Positions 11,345 to 24,300 of a stretch of 64,000 bases of DNA are shown one piece after another. A model generated the notes under the pieces. It did not search any database. It was not told the origin of the DNA and saw only the letters and a program-made list of their open reading frames with translations. This DNA is from Nematostella vectensis (lineage: Eukaryota; Cnidaria; Anthozoa; Actiniaria; Edwardsiidae), in assembly GCF_932526225.1 (NCBI RefSeq), contig NC_064043.1, forward strand, positions 7,183,501 through 7,247,500. Direction: 5' to 3'. Both the position numbers and the translations under genes were made by a program. Every line of letters begins with the position of its first letter. Position 1 is the first letter of the stretch.

Positions 11345-13132
11345 GAGCAATGAGAGGTTTAAATCAGTTTATAGTTGCGGATGGCGGATGGAGAATTTGT
11401 GTGAGTCTCACACGCTCAGAAATGCTAGTGCGTACGTAACTTTTTCGACTTTTTGCTTTCTTTAAGACCCCATACATTCCTAGGTGTTTTTGTTAAAGTC
11501 AGCGCAGTAAGAGCCAAAATAAAAAATCACACCCGTTCTCGTTGTTTCTAGATTAAGATAGCATTGTTATTCTTTTGAAATAAAATAATATTGAAATTAG
11601 ACAAGCGCTAGAAAAACTATGCGGTCGCCCCAGGCATAAAGCCTTCGTCAGAGCAAATGCTGCTCCCCTTGCCCACCGGATATACTTTAGGGTCGTCTAT
11701 TGTTGTTTTGTTGTTGTTGTTGTTGTTGTTGTTTATAGAGGGAGAAAATCTTCAGTGCGAAGGAAAGAATCACAACTCACGCCAGAATCGGTGGTGGAAC
11801 CCGGAAAAGATTGGTAAACGTTACAGGTGCTAGAGCGCCTCCCAGGCTCCTCTAGAACACGAACTTTTCCAGATTAACAAAAGACAAACATTCCATGAAA
11901 ATGTTAGCATTTACATCTCAGAGCATTTATTCGATTTTTATAAAACACAAGATTTTACCGTCATTAAAACTTACCAAAAAACCTTAGGTGACTACAGTGG
12001 TTTGCATCTTTGCCCCAACACCTCTGCCACTTTCACCTGTAGTCAAGGTTTTTGTACACAGCAACTGTAACATTATCAATACATCAGTACATCAGAGCAA
12101 GGGCAATTCATTCATTCAAGGGCTTATACCAGATGTATGACGCACCAAGGCGTCCTCTCACAACTTAGGAGAGAATAAAAAAACAAAAACAGAGGGGCTG
12201 AGAGTGGGGAGAGGCACTAGAGGGGCATAAAAGCTGAGAGTTTTTTAAAACTGAATACTAAAGAGTGCATTATTCAATGCACGTCTGCAAAAACGATAGG
12301 GAGACTGACCGTGCGATATTTCTTGTAGTAATTTGCAGGAAGAGCTTGTATTTACAATAATTATGTGTTCCGCTCTCCAGGTACACGCACGGGCGCATTT
12401 TGTGATAAAAAAAAGAAAACCTTGTTATAGATAGGCATAAAGGCCTTATCAGGTCTTATCAGGCGATTTATGGCTTCATTGTTCACTGACAAAACCCTAT
12501 TGGATTTATACCCAGAACAAAGATAAATAGAAAAACGTCTTTTGGGGGCATATAAACTTATAAAGAAGAATTATTTGTAGTAAAACAAACGCCCCCCAAT
12601 GGTTCTCGAGATTATGTGCTCAAGTTTTCGGCTAATGTTCACATGCTTGAGCAACTTCAGCCGTACTCGCATTGAATTTCAAAGTGCTCCCTGCTCGATA
12701 TTCATTAAAATACGAAAAAAGCTCGTTCTCGTTTAAAAACGTTTTTAACGAATAAGAGCACAAAGCAAGTGCGCCAGGATTTGATCCAACACCGCTTAGC
12801 TCATGGACATTCGAACCGCGGAAGTGAGCGCGCTCTGTTTATCTGCACGTACTTTTTTTATACACGTATTGATAATGGCTTACTCGCTCACAAATATCTA
12901 CTTCCATGAAGACAGATAGAGCCAGAGCAGAGGTAGTGACAGACAGACGTTCCATATTTGACCAGCCATAGCTCACCTGTGAGAGCACCAAAATGACGTG
13001 ACAATCAGCTGTTAGCGCTGTTAGCACGCTATGATCACGTGACCGCAACCTTCAGATCTATGTAGTACATCCTTCTTTATATCGTTTCTTCATATCATTA
13101 GATGCAGAACTTTGGCAGAGGCATCTATCAAA
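11345..13132. other. intergenic, upstream of chitinase
   Basis: No gene recognised. It holds a TTG microsatellite near 11697-11735. Near 12771-12836 (minus) there is a weak tRNA-like or SINE-like stretch with GGTTCGAATGTC. The last 50 bp should be the chitinase promoter and 5' UTR; no clear TATA box was fixed. Confidence 0.35.
11697..11735. repeat. (TTG)n microsatellite
   Basis: A run of TTG triplets, simple sequence with no coding context. Confidence 0.85.
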
Positions 13133-14756
13133 ATGCGCTCCCTTGCGTTCTTGCTACTTGTGTGTTCGTGTTCTTTAGTGACAGCGTACCATAGGGTGTG
13201 CTATTTCACGAACTGGGCCCAGTATAGGCCTGATCCCGTTAAATTCCTGCCCAAGGACATCGACCCCTTGCTCTGCACTCATATTGTGTACGCATTTGCG
13301 AAGATAGACCCGGCAACGAACAAGATTGGGACGTACGAATGGAATGATGACCGACTCTACAAGGAGGTGGGTGTGCAAAGATACGTTTGAAATGAGTACG
13401 TCTCGAGTTCTAAATCTATAGCATTTAAACGAACAGGATTAAGTTTTTCTTCTTGGATAGGTAAGCCACAAAAAGCATCTGTAGAAAAAAATTACTTCGT
13501 AAATGTTTATTCCACGTTTTTATTCTTATATTTGTGATCAATCTATTTTAAACTACAGAAGAATAGTTGAAAAAAGGAAAAGAAAAGAAAAACAGAAAAA
13601 AAGCCTGCCATTTTTTTTCATACAACCTAAAAAACCCAAAACCAGTAATTAGTAATCTCAGTCATATGATAACATTTCAAGCGTTTATTGTTTGGGCGAT
13701 CAGATAAACGACCTCAAGCTAAAGAACCCAAGTCTGAAGACGCTGCTAGCGGTAGGAGGGTGGAGTCACGAGAGCGGACCAGTTAGCCCCTTCTCCCAGA
13801 TGGTTGCGTCCAAATCCAACAGAACCATGTTCATCTCGTCCCTACTACAGTTATCCGACAAGTATGATTTCGACGGGTTTGACTTGGACTGGGAGTATCC
13901 CGCGAGCCGGGGGAATTCCCCGCCACAGGACAAGCAGCACTTTACAATTCTCTGCGAAGAAATGCTAGACGCGTTTAAGAGAAAGGCTGCTGACACGGAC
14001 AAACCACGCATGCTCCTTACAGCTGCGGTATCCGCTGGTCATGGAACCGTGGACGCGGCGTACGAGGTTCATAAGCTTGCTGGCATCTTGGATTGGATCA
14101 ATCTCATGACCTATGACCTCCATGGCCCTTGGGAGCCCTACACGGGTCACCACACTGCCTTAGTGGGACCCCCTGGGGATAAACTGACGGTGAGCTACGC
14201 AGTGAAGTATTGGATGGAGAAAGGTATGCCATGTGGGAAGATAGCGCTTGGTATGGCGAACTACGGCCACGTCTTCGAGCTTAGTGACCCGACAAAGACA
14301 GCGCTTGGCGCCCCCGCAAATGTCAACAAAGGACATTCGTACCCATACTACGAACTCTGCAAACTTCCTCTCACTAAGGTCACCGACAATCCAGTTAAGG
14401 CTCCCTACGGTTACCATGGTAGCCAATGGATAGCTTATGATGATGTTACAAGCTTGGGACGAAAAGTCGAGCTGATCAAGAAAGAAAATCTCCTAGGGGC
14501 GATGTTCTGGGCAATCGATCTCGACGACTTTGGAAACGTCTGCGGCCAGGGTGCACACCCCCTGATGGGCGCGGTGAGATACATGTTGGAAGGGGGAGGG
14601 GTCATGCCACCTACACTTGCCCCTGGGGTCCCGACCACCATCAAACCGACGTGTAAGGCGGCGGGGGTCTGGGCCGGGAACGTAGGTATGGACAGCTGGT
14701 GTGTGAACAACTGTGCTCTTGGCAACTGCCCACCTACCATCTGTGTTTGCGCTTGA
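13133..14756 (+). CDS. GH18 chitinase, secreted
   Basis: Two exons (13133..13366 and 13704..14756) join in phase 0 ([14 protein letters not shown]) to give 428 residues. A signal peptide ([18 protein letters not shown]) precedes the GH18 fold start [14 protein letters not shown]. Family landmarks are LLAVGGW, the catalytic DxxDxDxE as DGFDLDWE at residues 135-142 (acid/base Glu142), [10 protein letters not shown], and [14 protein letters not shown] near the end of the barrel. All key residues are present, so it should hydrolyse beta-1,4 chitin outside the cell or in a secretory compartment. After a Pro/Thr linker ([14 protein letters not shown]) comes a short C-terminal Cys module (C-GVW-G-MDSWC-NC-GNCPP-C-C), which may bind chitin (inference). 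The start is the ATG at 13133; the frame upstream has only TTG. Confidence 0.95.
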
Positions 14757-14845
14757 GTGACGGCTATCAATCATGATGAGTGACAGTCGCGTTGCTCGAG
14801 ACATCTGGCCTAGTGTGAGTGAGTTATGATTTACTGTCAAGTCAA

Positions 14846-14851
14846 AATAAA
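14846..14851 (+). terminator. AATAAA polyadenylation signal, chitinase
   Basis: AATAAA lies 90 bp after the chitinase stop codon on the coding strand, at a normal distance for a 3' end. Confidence 0.6.
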
Positions 14852-15257
14852 ATGGTTTGCCGAGTGAATTCTGTAGTCTTCTAATCCTTTAGTAAGGGAT
14901 AAAGCCAATCGAATTGCGTGACTCAATTTTGTAGTCTGAAACCCACTATAGAGTCACCGGCAAATCTGCACACATAAGAAATACGAAAATTAAATCCGCG
15001 AACCTCCACTTCACGGTTTCTGAGTTATTGAAGGGCTTTTTTTTTCTAGGAAGTTTTAGTAAAATTTTGGGTTATATTGAAACTACAAATTCACTTTATG
15101 TTACAGTTCCATCTATAATGATTGCAGCATTGTCCTATTACTTTTTTTATCCCTATAAGAAGGCTGCTAATTTTCGTAGTGCTCTTCTCTCCGACACCAT
15201 AGACATCCAATAGTGGTGACCATGGGGATAAAAATACGCGAACATTGTACTTAAGAA

Positions 15258-15263
15258 TTTATT
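15258..15263 (-). terminator. AATAAA polyadenylation signal, IQUB
   Basis: TTTATT on the plus strand is AATAAA on the minus strand, about 120 bp past the IQUB stop at 15383. The chitinase gene converges from the other side. Confidence 0.5.
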
Positions 15264-15382
15264 TGATATAAAATGACTTACAACCTATCAGCTTACTATA
15301 ACGTAAAATCTATGTACAATTCGCGGAGTATAATACTTTGAATTTTTTTACAAGTTTTTACATCTCGCTGTAGAGTATCTGT

Positions 15383-18300
15383 CTAGTACACGGCTGCGGG
15401 TCCCTTCTGAGTACCAGGAACTCTACCAGCTATCTTGACTTTCATGTGTTCGGCCATTCCAGGAAGTCTTGAAAAGTAACTCCTGGCCAGGACATGTTTG
15501 TGGAGAACTTTTCCGATGAACATTCGGCCGTATGCCTGAAAGAAATTTATTTAGACTTGATTATAAGTCGGGGTGTACTTATTCATGAGCTTAATTCTCA
15601 CAAATATCTAACAAACCTTTCAGTTATAGAACATTCATTTGGCAATCGTCATTCGCCTTTAGTGCTGATAAGGTTTGTCGATTTCCGATAATATTTGTCG
15701 AATATTACAAAAAAAAAAAAAATCCGTCCTCCTTTTTTAAATTAATCACTATCTTTACTATTCTTACCATTATCACCATGAGCTCAGTCACCTACCCCCC
15801 AACCCCACACACCCTTTCTATAGTAATCTCTCGCCTTAGTTTTGTTACATTCTCAAGCTTGTAGTGCACCGTCACCTACACCCCCAACCCCACACACCCT
15901 TTCTATAGTAATCTCTCGCCTTACCTTTGTTACATTCTCAAGCTTGTAGTGCACCGTCACCTACACCCCCAACCCCACACACCCTTTCTATAGTAATCTC
16001 TCGCCTTACCTTTGTTACATTCTCAATGCTTGTAGTGCACCGTCACCTACCCCCCTCCTCCCACACACCCTTTTTATAGTAATCCCTAGCCCATACCTTT
16101 GTTACATTCTCAAGCTTATGGTGTACCTACACCTACCCCATCTCCTCCCACACACCCTTTTTATAGTAATCTCTCGCCTTACCTTTGTTACATTCTCAAT
16201 GCTTGTAGTGCACCGTCACCTACCGCCCCCCTCCTCCCACACACCCTTTTTATAGTAATCCCTAGCCCATACCTTTGTTACATTCTCAAGCTTATGGTGT
16301 ACCTACACCTACCCCCCCTCCTTCCACACACCCTTTTTATAGTAATCCCTAGCCCATACCTTTGTTACATTCTCAAACTTATGGTGTACACTAGCCCCAC
16401 TCACACTTTTCAATCTGTAGTCTAACCTCTCTTACATTCTCAAGCTTGTAGTGCCCGTCACTGCCCCCCCTCCCCCCACTTTCCTCCCACACACCCTTTT
16501 TATAGCAATCTCTAGCCTTACCTTTGTTACATTCTGCCCCCCCCCCCCTCCCCCACTTTCCTCCCACACACCCTTTTTATAGCAATCTCTAGCCTTACTT
16601 CTGTAACATTTTCAAGCTTGTGGTGCGCCGTGGCTTCTTCTTTCGTGAGCAGGATACAGTTCCAGGGCGACCACTCCTCGTGGTTGTTCCACCGCACCAG
16701 CACGAGGTCGAATAGATCGTCATGTGCGCTCAAAATGCTTTGTGAATTCCAGATATTTTCCACGAGGTACCTCAAATCAGGTTCCTGTCAATAAAACAAA
16801 AATAACAGTCAACTCTCGCTATTATAGACACCCTCTGGGTCGTAATTTTGTGTCCGTCCTTTTTTTTTGTATTTTGGTATTCTTGGGAATACTGGAAATA
16901 CGTAAAATTACTGAGAATCCGTTAAAACGGCGTAATAGAGAGCTTAACAAGTCAACACGAACGGCATAAAAAACGGCGCGCGCTCTGACGAATTGTTGGA
17001 AAAACGGCGTTGACGTCCGTGACCGCGCGCGTAGAACGTAAAAATAGGGAAAATGCCGTTCTAGATTTCCTGTCACGGACGTCAACGCCGTTTTTCAGCA
17101 ATTCGTGAGCGCGCGCGCCGTTTTTGTGTGTGCTGTGACACGCGTACTCCTGCACCGACCTAAATCGGCAAGGTATATTGTACCCAAATTCACCGACCAA
17201 TTGTACCACAAGCCAAGACAAGCCAACCAAACCATACAATTTATTTGTTCCTCCACTGACCTCAATTGTGCATGCCATAAGAAAGGTTCCTAGACCCCAC
17301 ACAAACCAACCGCTCCTACACTGGTCTAAACTGATATTCGTGATAAGAATAACTATCGCGGCGCCTTTTATGGGTCAAATCGCTCAAGAGTAGGATAGAT
17401 TAGGAGCCGTGACAAAAGAAAACAATATTTCTGCGTTACCTGTAGCAGGAAAGCGATCCTAGAGCCGTCGTCAATATTCTCTTCTGACCGCCTGAGGTCT
17501 TTGAGCATGGCTCTGTACAGAGAGAGGTCTTGGCGTAACCGTGCATCATTATCCAACTTGAGACATTTGCGGCATCGACCGACCACACTGCAAATAACAC
17601 ACGATCAATGATAAATCCAAATAATATAATCGAAGTGTCATGAAAAAACTGGGGTAAGTACTAGGCGCTGATGAACCACTTTGTGACGGTGTGGCGGGCT
17701 TGTAGCAACGGTTATGTCGATCCTACAGCCGTCGTCAAAGTTCTCTTCTGACCGCCTGAGGTCTTTGAGCACGGCTATGTACTGAGAGAGGTCTTGGCGT
17801 AACCGTGCATCATTATCCAACTTGAGACAATTGCTTGAGACATCTTCTCTTTCGATTGCTTAGTGATTGAAGTATGTGTCTAGGAACTTGCTCACCTTGA
17901 GTTCGATGAAAGCTTGAATTCCGTGGAGGGGAGGTAGCGGTTACAGCTTGGACAGAAGTAGATGTTTTTGCGAAGGACTGTCGGATCTTGAGGGACCTAG
18001 GGTATAACGGAGGAAGGCAAATAAGCAACACCATATTACCGAACAGTGAAGGGCAACAAACATTTTGAACCTTTGCCTGCAGTAAAGGGATACCCCATGC
18101 TCCCAAAAGAGTTGTCGTGGCACTGGGCCAACAAAGTTTATTTTATTTTATTTTAAAGTATGGTATGCAGAGTTCGGAAGTATATGTAAGGTTTGCAGGT
18201 GTGTGAACGATAAAAGCTCGGTAGGAACTGAACAATTAGTTTTACCTTGATCAGACGAGCAGCTTCAGGGTTAAACAACGGTGTCTTACAGTACTGCAGG

Positions 18301-21300
18301 AAGAGCGTCGATATTCGCTTGCGTAAACCTATGTAGGCAAACCCAGGTCAGTAGTGTCGCATACCCACCATAAGGATTTCATTATAGACTTTCTCAAACT
18401 TTGATTAAATATTTAACTACCACTTAAGTTGTTCAAAATATTCCTGATAAACTGTAGTACTGTCGCGATCCTCAAACATGCTACGGAATTTGATGGAGCG
18501 AAATAAAGGGTCGTGAAAATTTGAAAATTGTATGAAATCAAAGTGATCCTTCACAACGCCTTATGTAGTTTTTACCTTTCTACCTCCATTGTAGAAATTG
18601 ATGGCAACATGCTTTTAATGCAACTTCTATAAAAATAGTGCGCGGGGAAAACGACTTTTCAAGGGACGAGTAAGCGTGAGACACGCGTGTTACAGGGCAC
18701 ACCTAATCACACTTGTGCCCCACCTTCAAGATTCGACTCCTTCACGCCGCGCATGAGAAGGTCCGCTTCTCGGTCTATCAGTTCAATAATCTCGTGCGTC
18801 AGTTGACAGTCATGTTCTTTGACGGTGTGTTTGAGTGTGAGCAGCACGTCCAGTCTCTCGTCCTGCGTCAGGTATTTCATGCACAGTGTGTTGTAGATGT
18901 CTCGGAGCTCCTGGGCACGGATGGTGTAAGGTGTATCCATCTCGGTTATCTTGCCATCAAACGCTTTCCATCGCTTTGGGGCAGCAGCCTATAAAACAGT
19001 TCGCTTGTGAGATTTAACGACATCGAGGAGACCGCGTTCAATGCACAAAGTTAGAGACATTGGAAAAAAATATCAAATGGTTTTTGGTAACTAAAATCAA
19101 TAGGTTGCGGCTCATATAGGCTTCAGTTTGCAATCCTTGACCTTGAGAACTGCATTGCAGGCTTAGCTTACCTTATCAAGGAAAGCCCTGACTCCTTTGT
19201 CGGTGTTCTCAAGGCCAGCAGCGATCTTGTGTCTGTCGATGGAGCTTATGAGGTAAGCCTCCTGCTCTACAAGGCCGATCAACGCTGCCTTGCGCTCAGG
19301 ACCAGAGTATAGTTCTTCAATCCGCGCCATCTCCTCTTTACGCCATTCTGGGAAAAAAACACATTTCAACGTGAGATATCGTCACCCTTCTGCAGTTCAC
19401 AACTAACGTTTAGAACGGTACACAAGCTCATAATTTACAGCCAGTAATGAGAATGACTCACTTTCCAGGTGCGCATACAGAAGATCAAAGTCCTCCTTGG
19501 TCTTAGGGTTTAGTCTGCGGTCCCACTCTTTGCGGATCCTTTCTGCCTTCTCTCGCTGTTTCCTCAGCTCTTCCTGTCGCTCCCATTCAAGCCTCTGGAG
19601 CTTGTCCTGACGCAGGTTGTCCACATATCTCTTCGCAAGCCAACGCCGCCAGTACGTCTGCAGGATGAGCACCTATAGTCCAAGCAAATGAATGTTACTA
19701 TGTGAACCAGGTCTCGCATGATGTACCTATAGTCCAAGTAAATGAATGTTACTATGTGAACCAGGTCACACATGTTGCACATCTAGTCCAAGCAAATGAA
19801 TGTTACTATGTAAACCAGGTCTCGCATGATGCACCTATAGTCCAAGGAAATGAATGTTACTATGTGAACCAGGTCTCGCATGATGCACATCTAGTCCAAG
19901 TAAATGAATGTTACTATGTGAACCAGGTCACACATGTTGCACATCTAGTCCAAGTAAATGAATGTTACTACGTGAACCAGGTCACGTATGGTGCACCTAT
20001 AGTCCAAGTAAATGAATGTTACTATGTGAACCAGGTCACGCATGTTGCACCTATAGTCCAAGTAAATGAATGTTACTATGTGAACCAGGTCACGCATGAT
20101 GCACCTATAGTCCAAGTAAATGAATGTTACTATGTGAACCAGGTCACGTATGGTGCACCTTTAGTCCAAGTAAATGAATGTTACTATGTGAACCAGGTCA
20201 CGCATGTTGCACATCTAGTCCAAGTAAATGAATGTTACTATGTAAACCAGGTCACGCATGGTGCACATCTAGTCCAAGTAAATGAATGTTACTATGTGAA
20301 CCAGGTCACGTATGGTGCACCTTTAGTCCAAGTAAATGAATGTTACTATGTGAACCAGGTCACGTATGGTGCACATCTAGTCCAAGTAAATGAATGTTAC
20401 TACGTGAACCAGGTCACGTATGAATCACCTATAGTCCAAGCAAATGAATGTTACTACGTGAACCAGGTCACGTATGAATCACCTAGTCCAAGCAAATGAA
20501 TGTCACTACGTGAACCAGGTCACGTATGGTGCACCTTTAGTCCAAGTAAATGAATGTTACTACGTGAACCAGGTCACGTATGGTGCACCTATAGTCCAAG
20601 TAAATGAATGTTACTATGTAAACTAGGTCACGCATGTTGCACATCTAGTCCAAGTAAATGAATGTTACTATGTGAACCAGGTCACGCATGTTGCACATCT
20701 AGTCCAAGTAAATGAATGTTACTATGTGAACCAGGTCACGTATGGTGCACCTCTAGTCCAAGTAAATGAATGTTACTATGTGAACCAGGTCACGTATGGT
20801 GCACCTCTAGTCCAAGTAAATGAATGGTACTATGTAAACCAGGTCACGTATGGTACACATCTAGTCCAAGCAAATGAATGTTACTACGTGAACCAGGTCA
20901 CGTATGAATCACCTATAGTCCAAGCAAATGAATGTTACTACGTGAACCAGGTCACGTATGGTGCACCTTTAGTCCAAGTAAATGAATGTTACTACGTGAA
21001 CCAGGTCACGTATGGTGCACCTATAGTCCAAGAAAATGAATGTTACTATGTAAACCAGGTCACGCATGTTGCACATCTAGTCCAAGTAAATGAATGTTAC
21101 TATGTAAACCAGGTCACGCATGTTGCACATCTAGTCCAAGTAAATGAATGTTACTATGTGAACCAGGTCATGCACGGTGCACCTTTAGTCCAAATAAATG
21201 AATGTTACTATGTGAACCAGGTCACGTATGGTGCACCTTTAGTCCAAGTAAATGAATGTTACTACGTGAACCAGGTCACACATGTTGCACATCTAGTCCA

Positions 21301-24300
21301 AGTAAATGAATGTTACTACGTGAACCAGGTCACGTATGGTGCACCTATAGTCCAAGTAAATGAATGTTACTATGTGAATCAGGTCACGCATGTTGTACCT
21401 ATAGTCCAAGTAAATGAATGTTACTATGTGAACCAGGTCACGCATGATGCACCTATAGTCCAAGTAAATGAATGTTACTATGTGAACCAGGTCACGTATG
21501 GTGCACCTTTAGTCCAAGTAAATGAATGTTACTATGTGAACCAGGTCACGCATGTTGCACATCTAGTCCAAGTAAATGAATGTTACTATGTAAACCAGGT
21601 CACGCATGGTGCACATCTAGTCCAAGTAAATGAATGTTACTATGTAAACCAGGTCACGTATGGTGCACATCTAGTCCAAGTAAATGAATGTTACTACGTG
21701 AACCAGGTCACGTATGAATCACCTATAGTCCAAGCAAATGAATGTTACTACGTGAACCAGGTCACGTATGAATCACCTATAGTCCAAGCAAATGAATGTT
21801 ACTACGTGAACCAGGTCACGTATGGTGCACCTTTAGTCCAAGTAAATGAATGTTACTACGTGAACCAGGTCACGTATGGTGCACCTATAGTCCAAGTAAA
21901 TGAATGTTACTATGTAAACCAGGTCACGCATGTTGCACATCTAGTCCAAGTAAATGAATGTTACTATGTGAACCAGGTCACGCATGTTGCACATCTAGTC
22001 CAAGTAAATGAATGTTACTATGTGAACCAGGTCACGTATGGTGCACCTCTAGTCCAAGTAAATGAATGTTACTATGTGAACCAGGTCACGTATGGTGCAC
22101 CTCTAGTCCAAGTAAATGAATGGTACTATGTAAACCAGGTCACGTATGGTGCACATCTAGTCCAAGCAAATGAATGTTACTACGTGAACCAGGTCACGTA
22201 TGGTGCACCTATAGTCCAAGTAAATGAATGTTACTATGTGAACCAGGTCACGCATGTTGCACCTATAGTCCAAGTAAATGAATGTTACTATGTGAACCAG
22301 GTCACGCATGATGCACCTATAGTCCAAGTAAATGAATGTTACTATGTGAACCAGGTCACGTATGGTGCACCTTTAGTCCAAGTAAATGAATGTTACTATG
22401 TGAACCAGGTCACGCATGTTGCACATCTAGTCCAAGTAAATGAATGTTACTATGTAAACCAGGTCACGCATGGTGCACATCTAGTCCAAGTAAATGAATG
22501 TTACTATGTGAACCAGGTCACGTATGGTGCACCTTTAGTCCAAGTAAATGAATGTTACTATGTGAACCAGGTCACGTATGGTGCACATCTAGTCCAAGTA
22601 AATGAATGTTACTACGTGAACCAGGTCACGTATGAATCACCTATAGTCCAAGCAAATGAATGTTACTACGTGAACCAGGTCACGTATGAATCACCTAGTC
22701 CAAGCAAATGAATGTTACTACGTGAACCAGGTCACGTATGGTGCACCTTTAGTCCAAGTAAATGAATGTTACTACGTGAACCAGGTCACGTATGGTGCAC
22801 CTATAGTCCAAGTAAATGAATGTTACTATGTAAACTAGGTCACGCATGTTGCACATCTAGTCCAAGTAAATGAATGTTACTATGTGAACCAGGTCACGCA
22901 TGTTGCACATCTAGTCCAAGTAAATGAATGTTACTATGTGAACCAGGTCACGTATGGTGCACCTCTAGTCCAAGTAAATGAATGTTACTATGTGAACCAG
23001 GTCACGTATGGTGCACCTCTAGTCCAAGTAAATGAATGGTACTATGTAAACCAGGTCACGTATGGTACACATCTAGTCCAAGCAAATGAATGTTACTACG
23101 TGAACCAGGTCACATATGAATCACCTATAGTCCAAGCAAATGAATGTTACTACGTGAACCAGGTCACGTATGGTGCACCTTTAGTCCAAGTAAATGAATG
23201 TTACTACGTGAACCAGGTCACGTATGGTGCACCTATAGTCCAAGAAAATGAATGTTACTATGTAAACCAGGTCACGCATGTTGCACATCTAGTCCAAGTA
23301 AATGAATGTTACTATGTGAACCAGGTCACGCATGTTGCACCTATAGTCCAAGAAAATGAATGTTACTATGTGAACCAGGTCATGCACGGTGCACCTTTAG
23401 TCCAAATAAATGAATGTTACTATGTGAACCAGGTCACGTATGGTGCACCTTTAGTCCAAGTAAATGAATGTTACTATGTGAACCAGGTCACACATGTTGC
23501 ACATCTAGTCCAAGTAAATGAATGTTACTACGTGAACCAGGTCACGTATGGTGCACCTATAGTCCAAGTAAATGAATGTTACTATGTGAATCAGGTCACG
23601 CATGTTGCACCTATAGTCCAAGTAAATGAATGTTACTATGTGAACCAGGTCACGCATGATGCACCCATAGTCCAAGTAAATGAATGTTACTATGTGAACC
23701 AGGTCACGTATGGTGCACCTTTAGTCCAAGTCAATGAATGTTACTATGTGAACCAGGTCACGCATGTTGCACATCTAGTCCAAGTAAATGAATGTTACTA
23801 TGTAAACCAGGTCACGCATGGTGCACATCTAGTCCAAGTAAATGAATGTTACTATGTAAACCAGGTCACGTATGGTGCACATCTAGTCCAAGTAAATGAA
23901 TGTTACTACGTGAACCAGGTCACGTATGAATCACCTATAGTCCAAGCAAATGAATGTTACTACGTGAACCAGGTCACGTATGAATCACCTATAGTCCAAG
24001 CAAATGAATGTTACTACGTGAACCAGGTCACGTATGGTGCACCTTTAGTCCAAGTAAATGAATGTTACTACGTGAACCAGGTCACGTATGGTGCACCTAT
24101 AGTCCAAGTAAATGAATGTTACTATGTAAACCAGGTCACGCATGTTGCACATCTAGTCCAAGTAAATGAATGTTACTATGTGAACCAGGTCACGCATGTT
24201 GCACATCTAGTCCAAGTAAATGAATGTTACTATGTGAACCAGGTCACGTATGGTGCACCTCTAGTCCAAGTAAATGAATGTTACTATGTGAACCAGGTCA

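Noticed and set aside
12771-12836. tRNA-like or SINE sequence (minus)
   Set aside because: A B-box-like GGTTCGAATGTC is present but no cloverleaf could be drawn.
15028-15213. Short plus-strand ORF between chitinase and IQUB
   Set aside because: Hydrophobic AT-rich frame in the 3' region with no domain or splice support.
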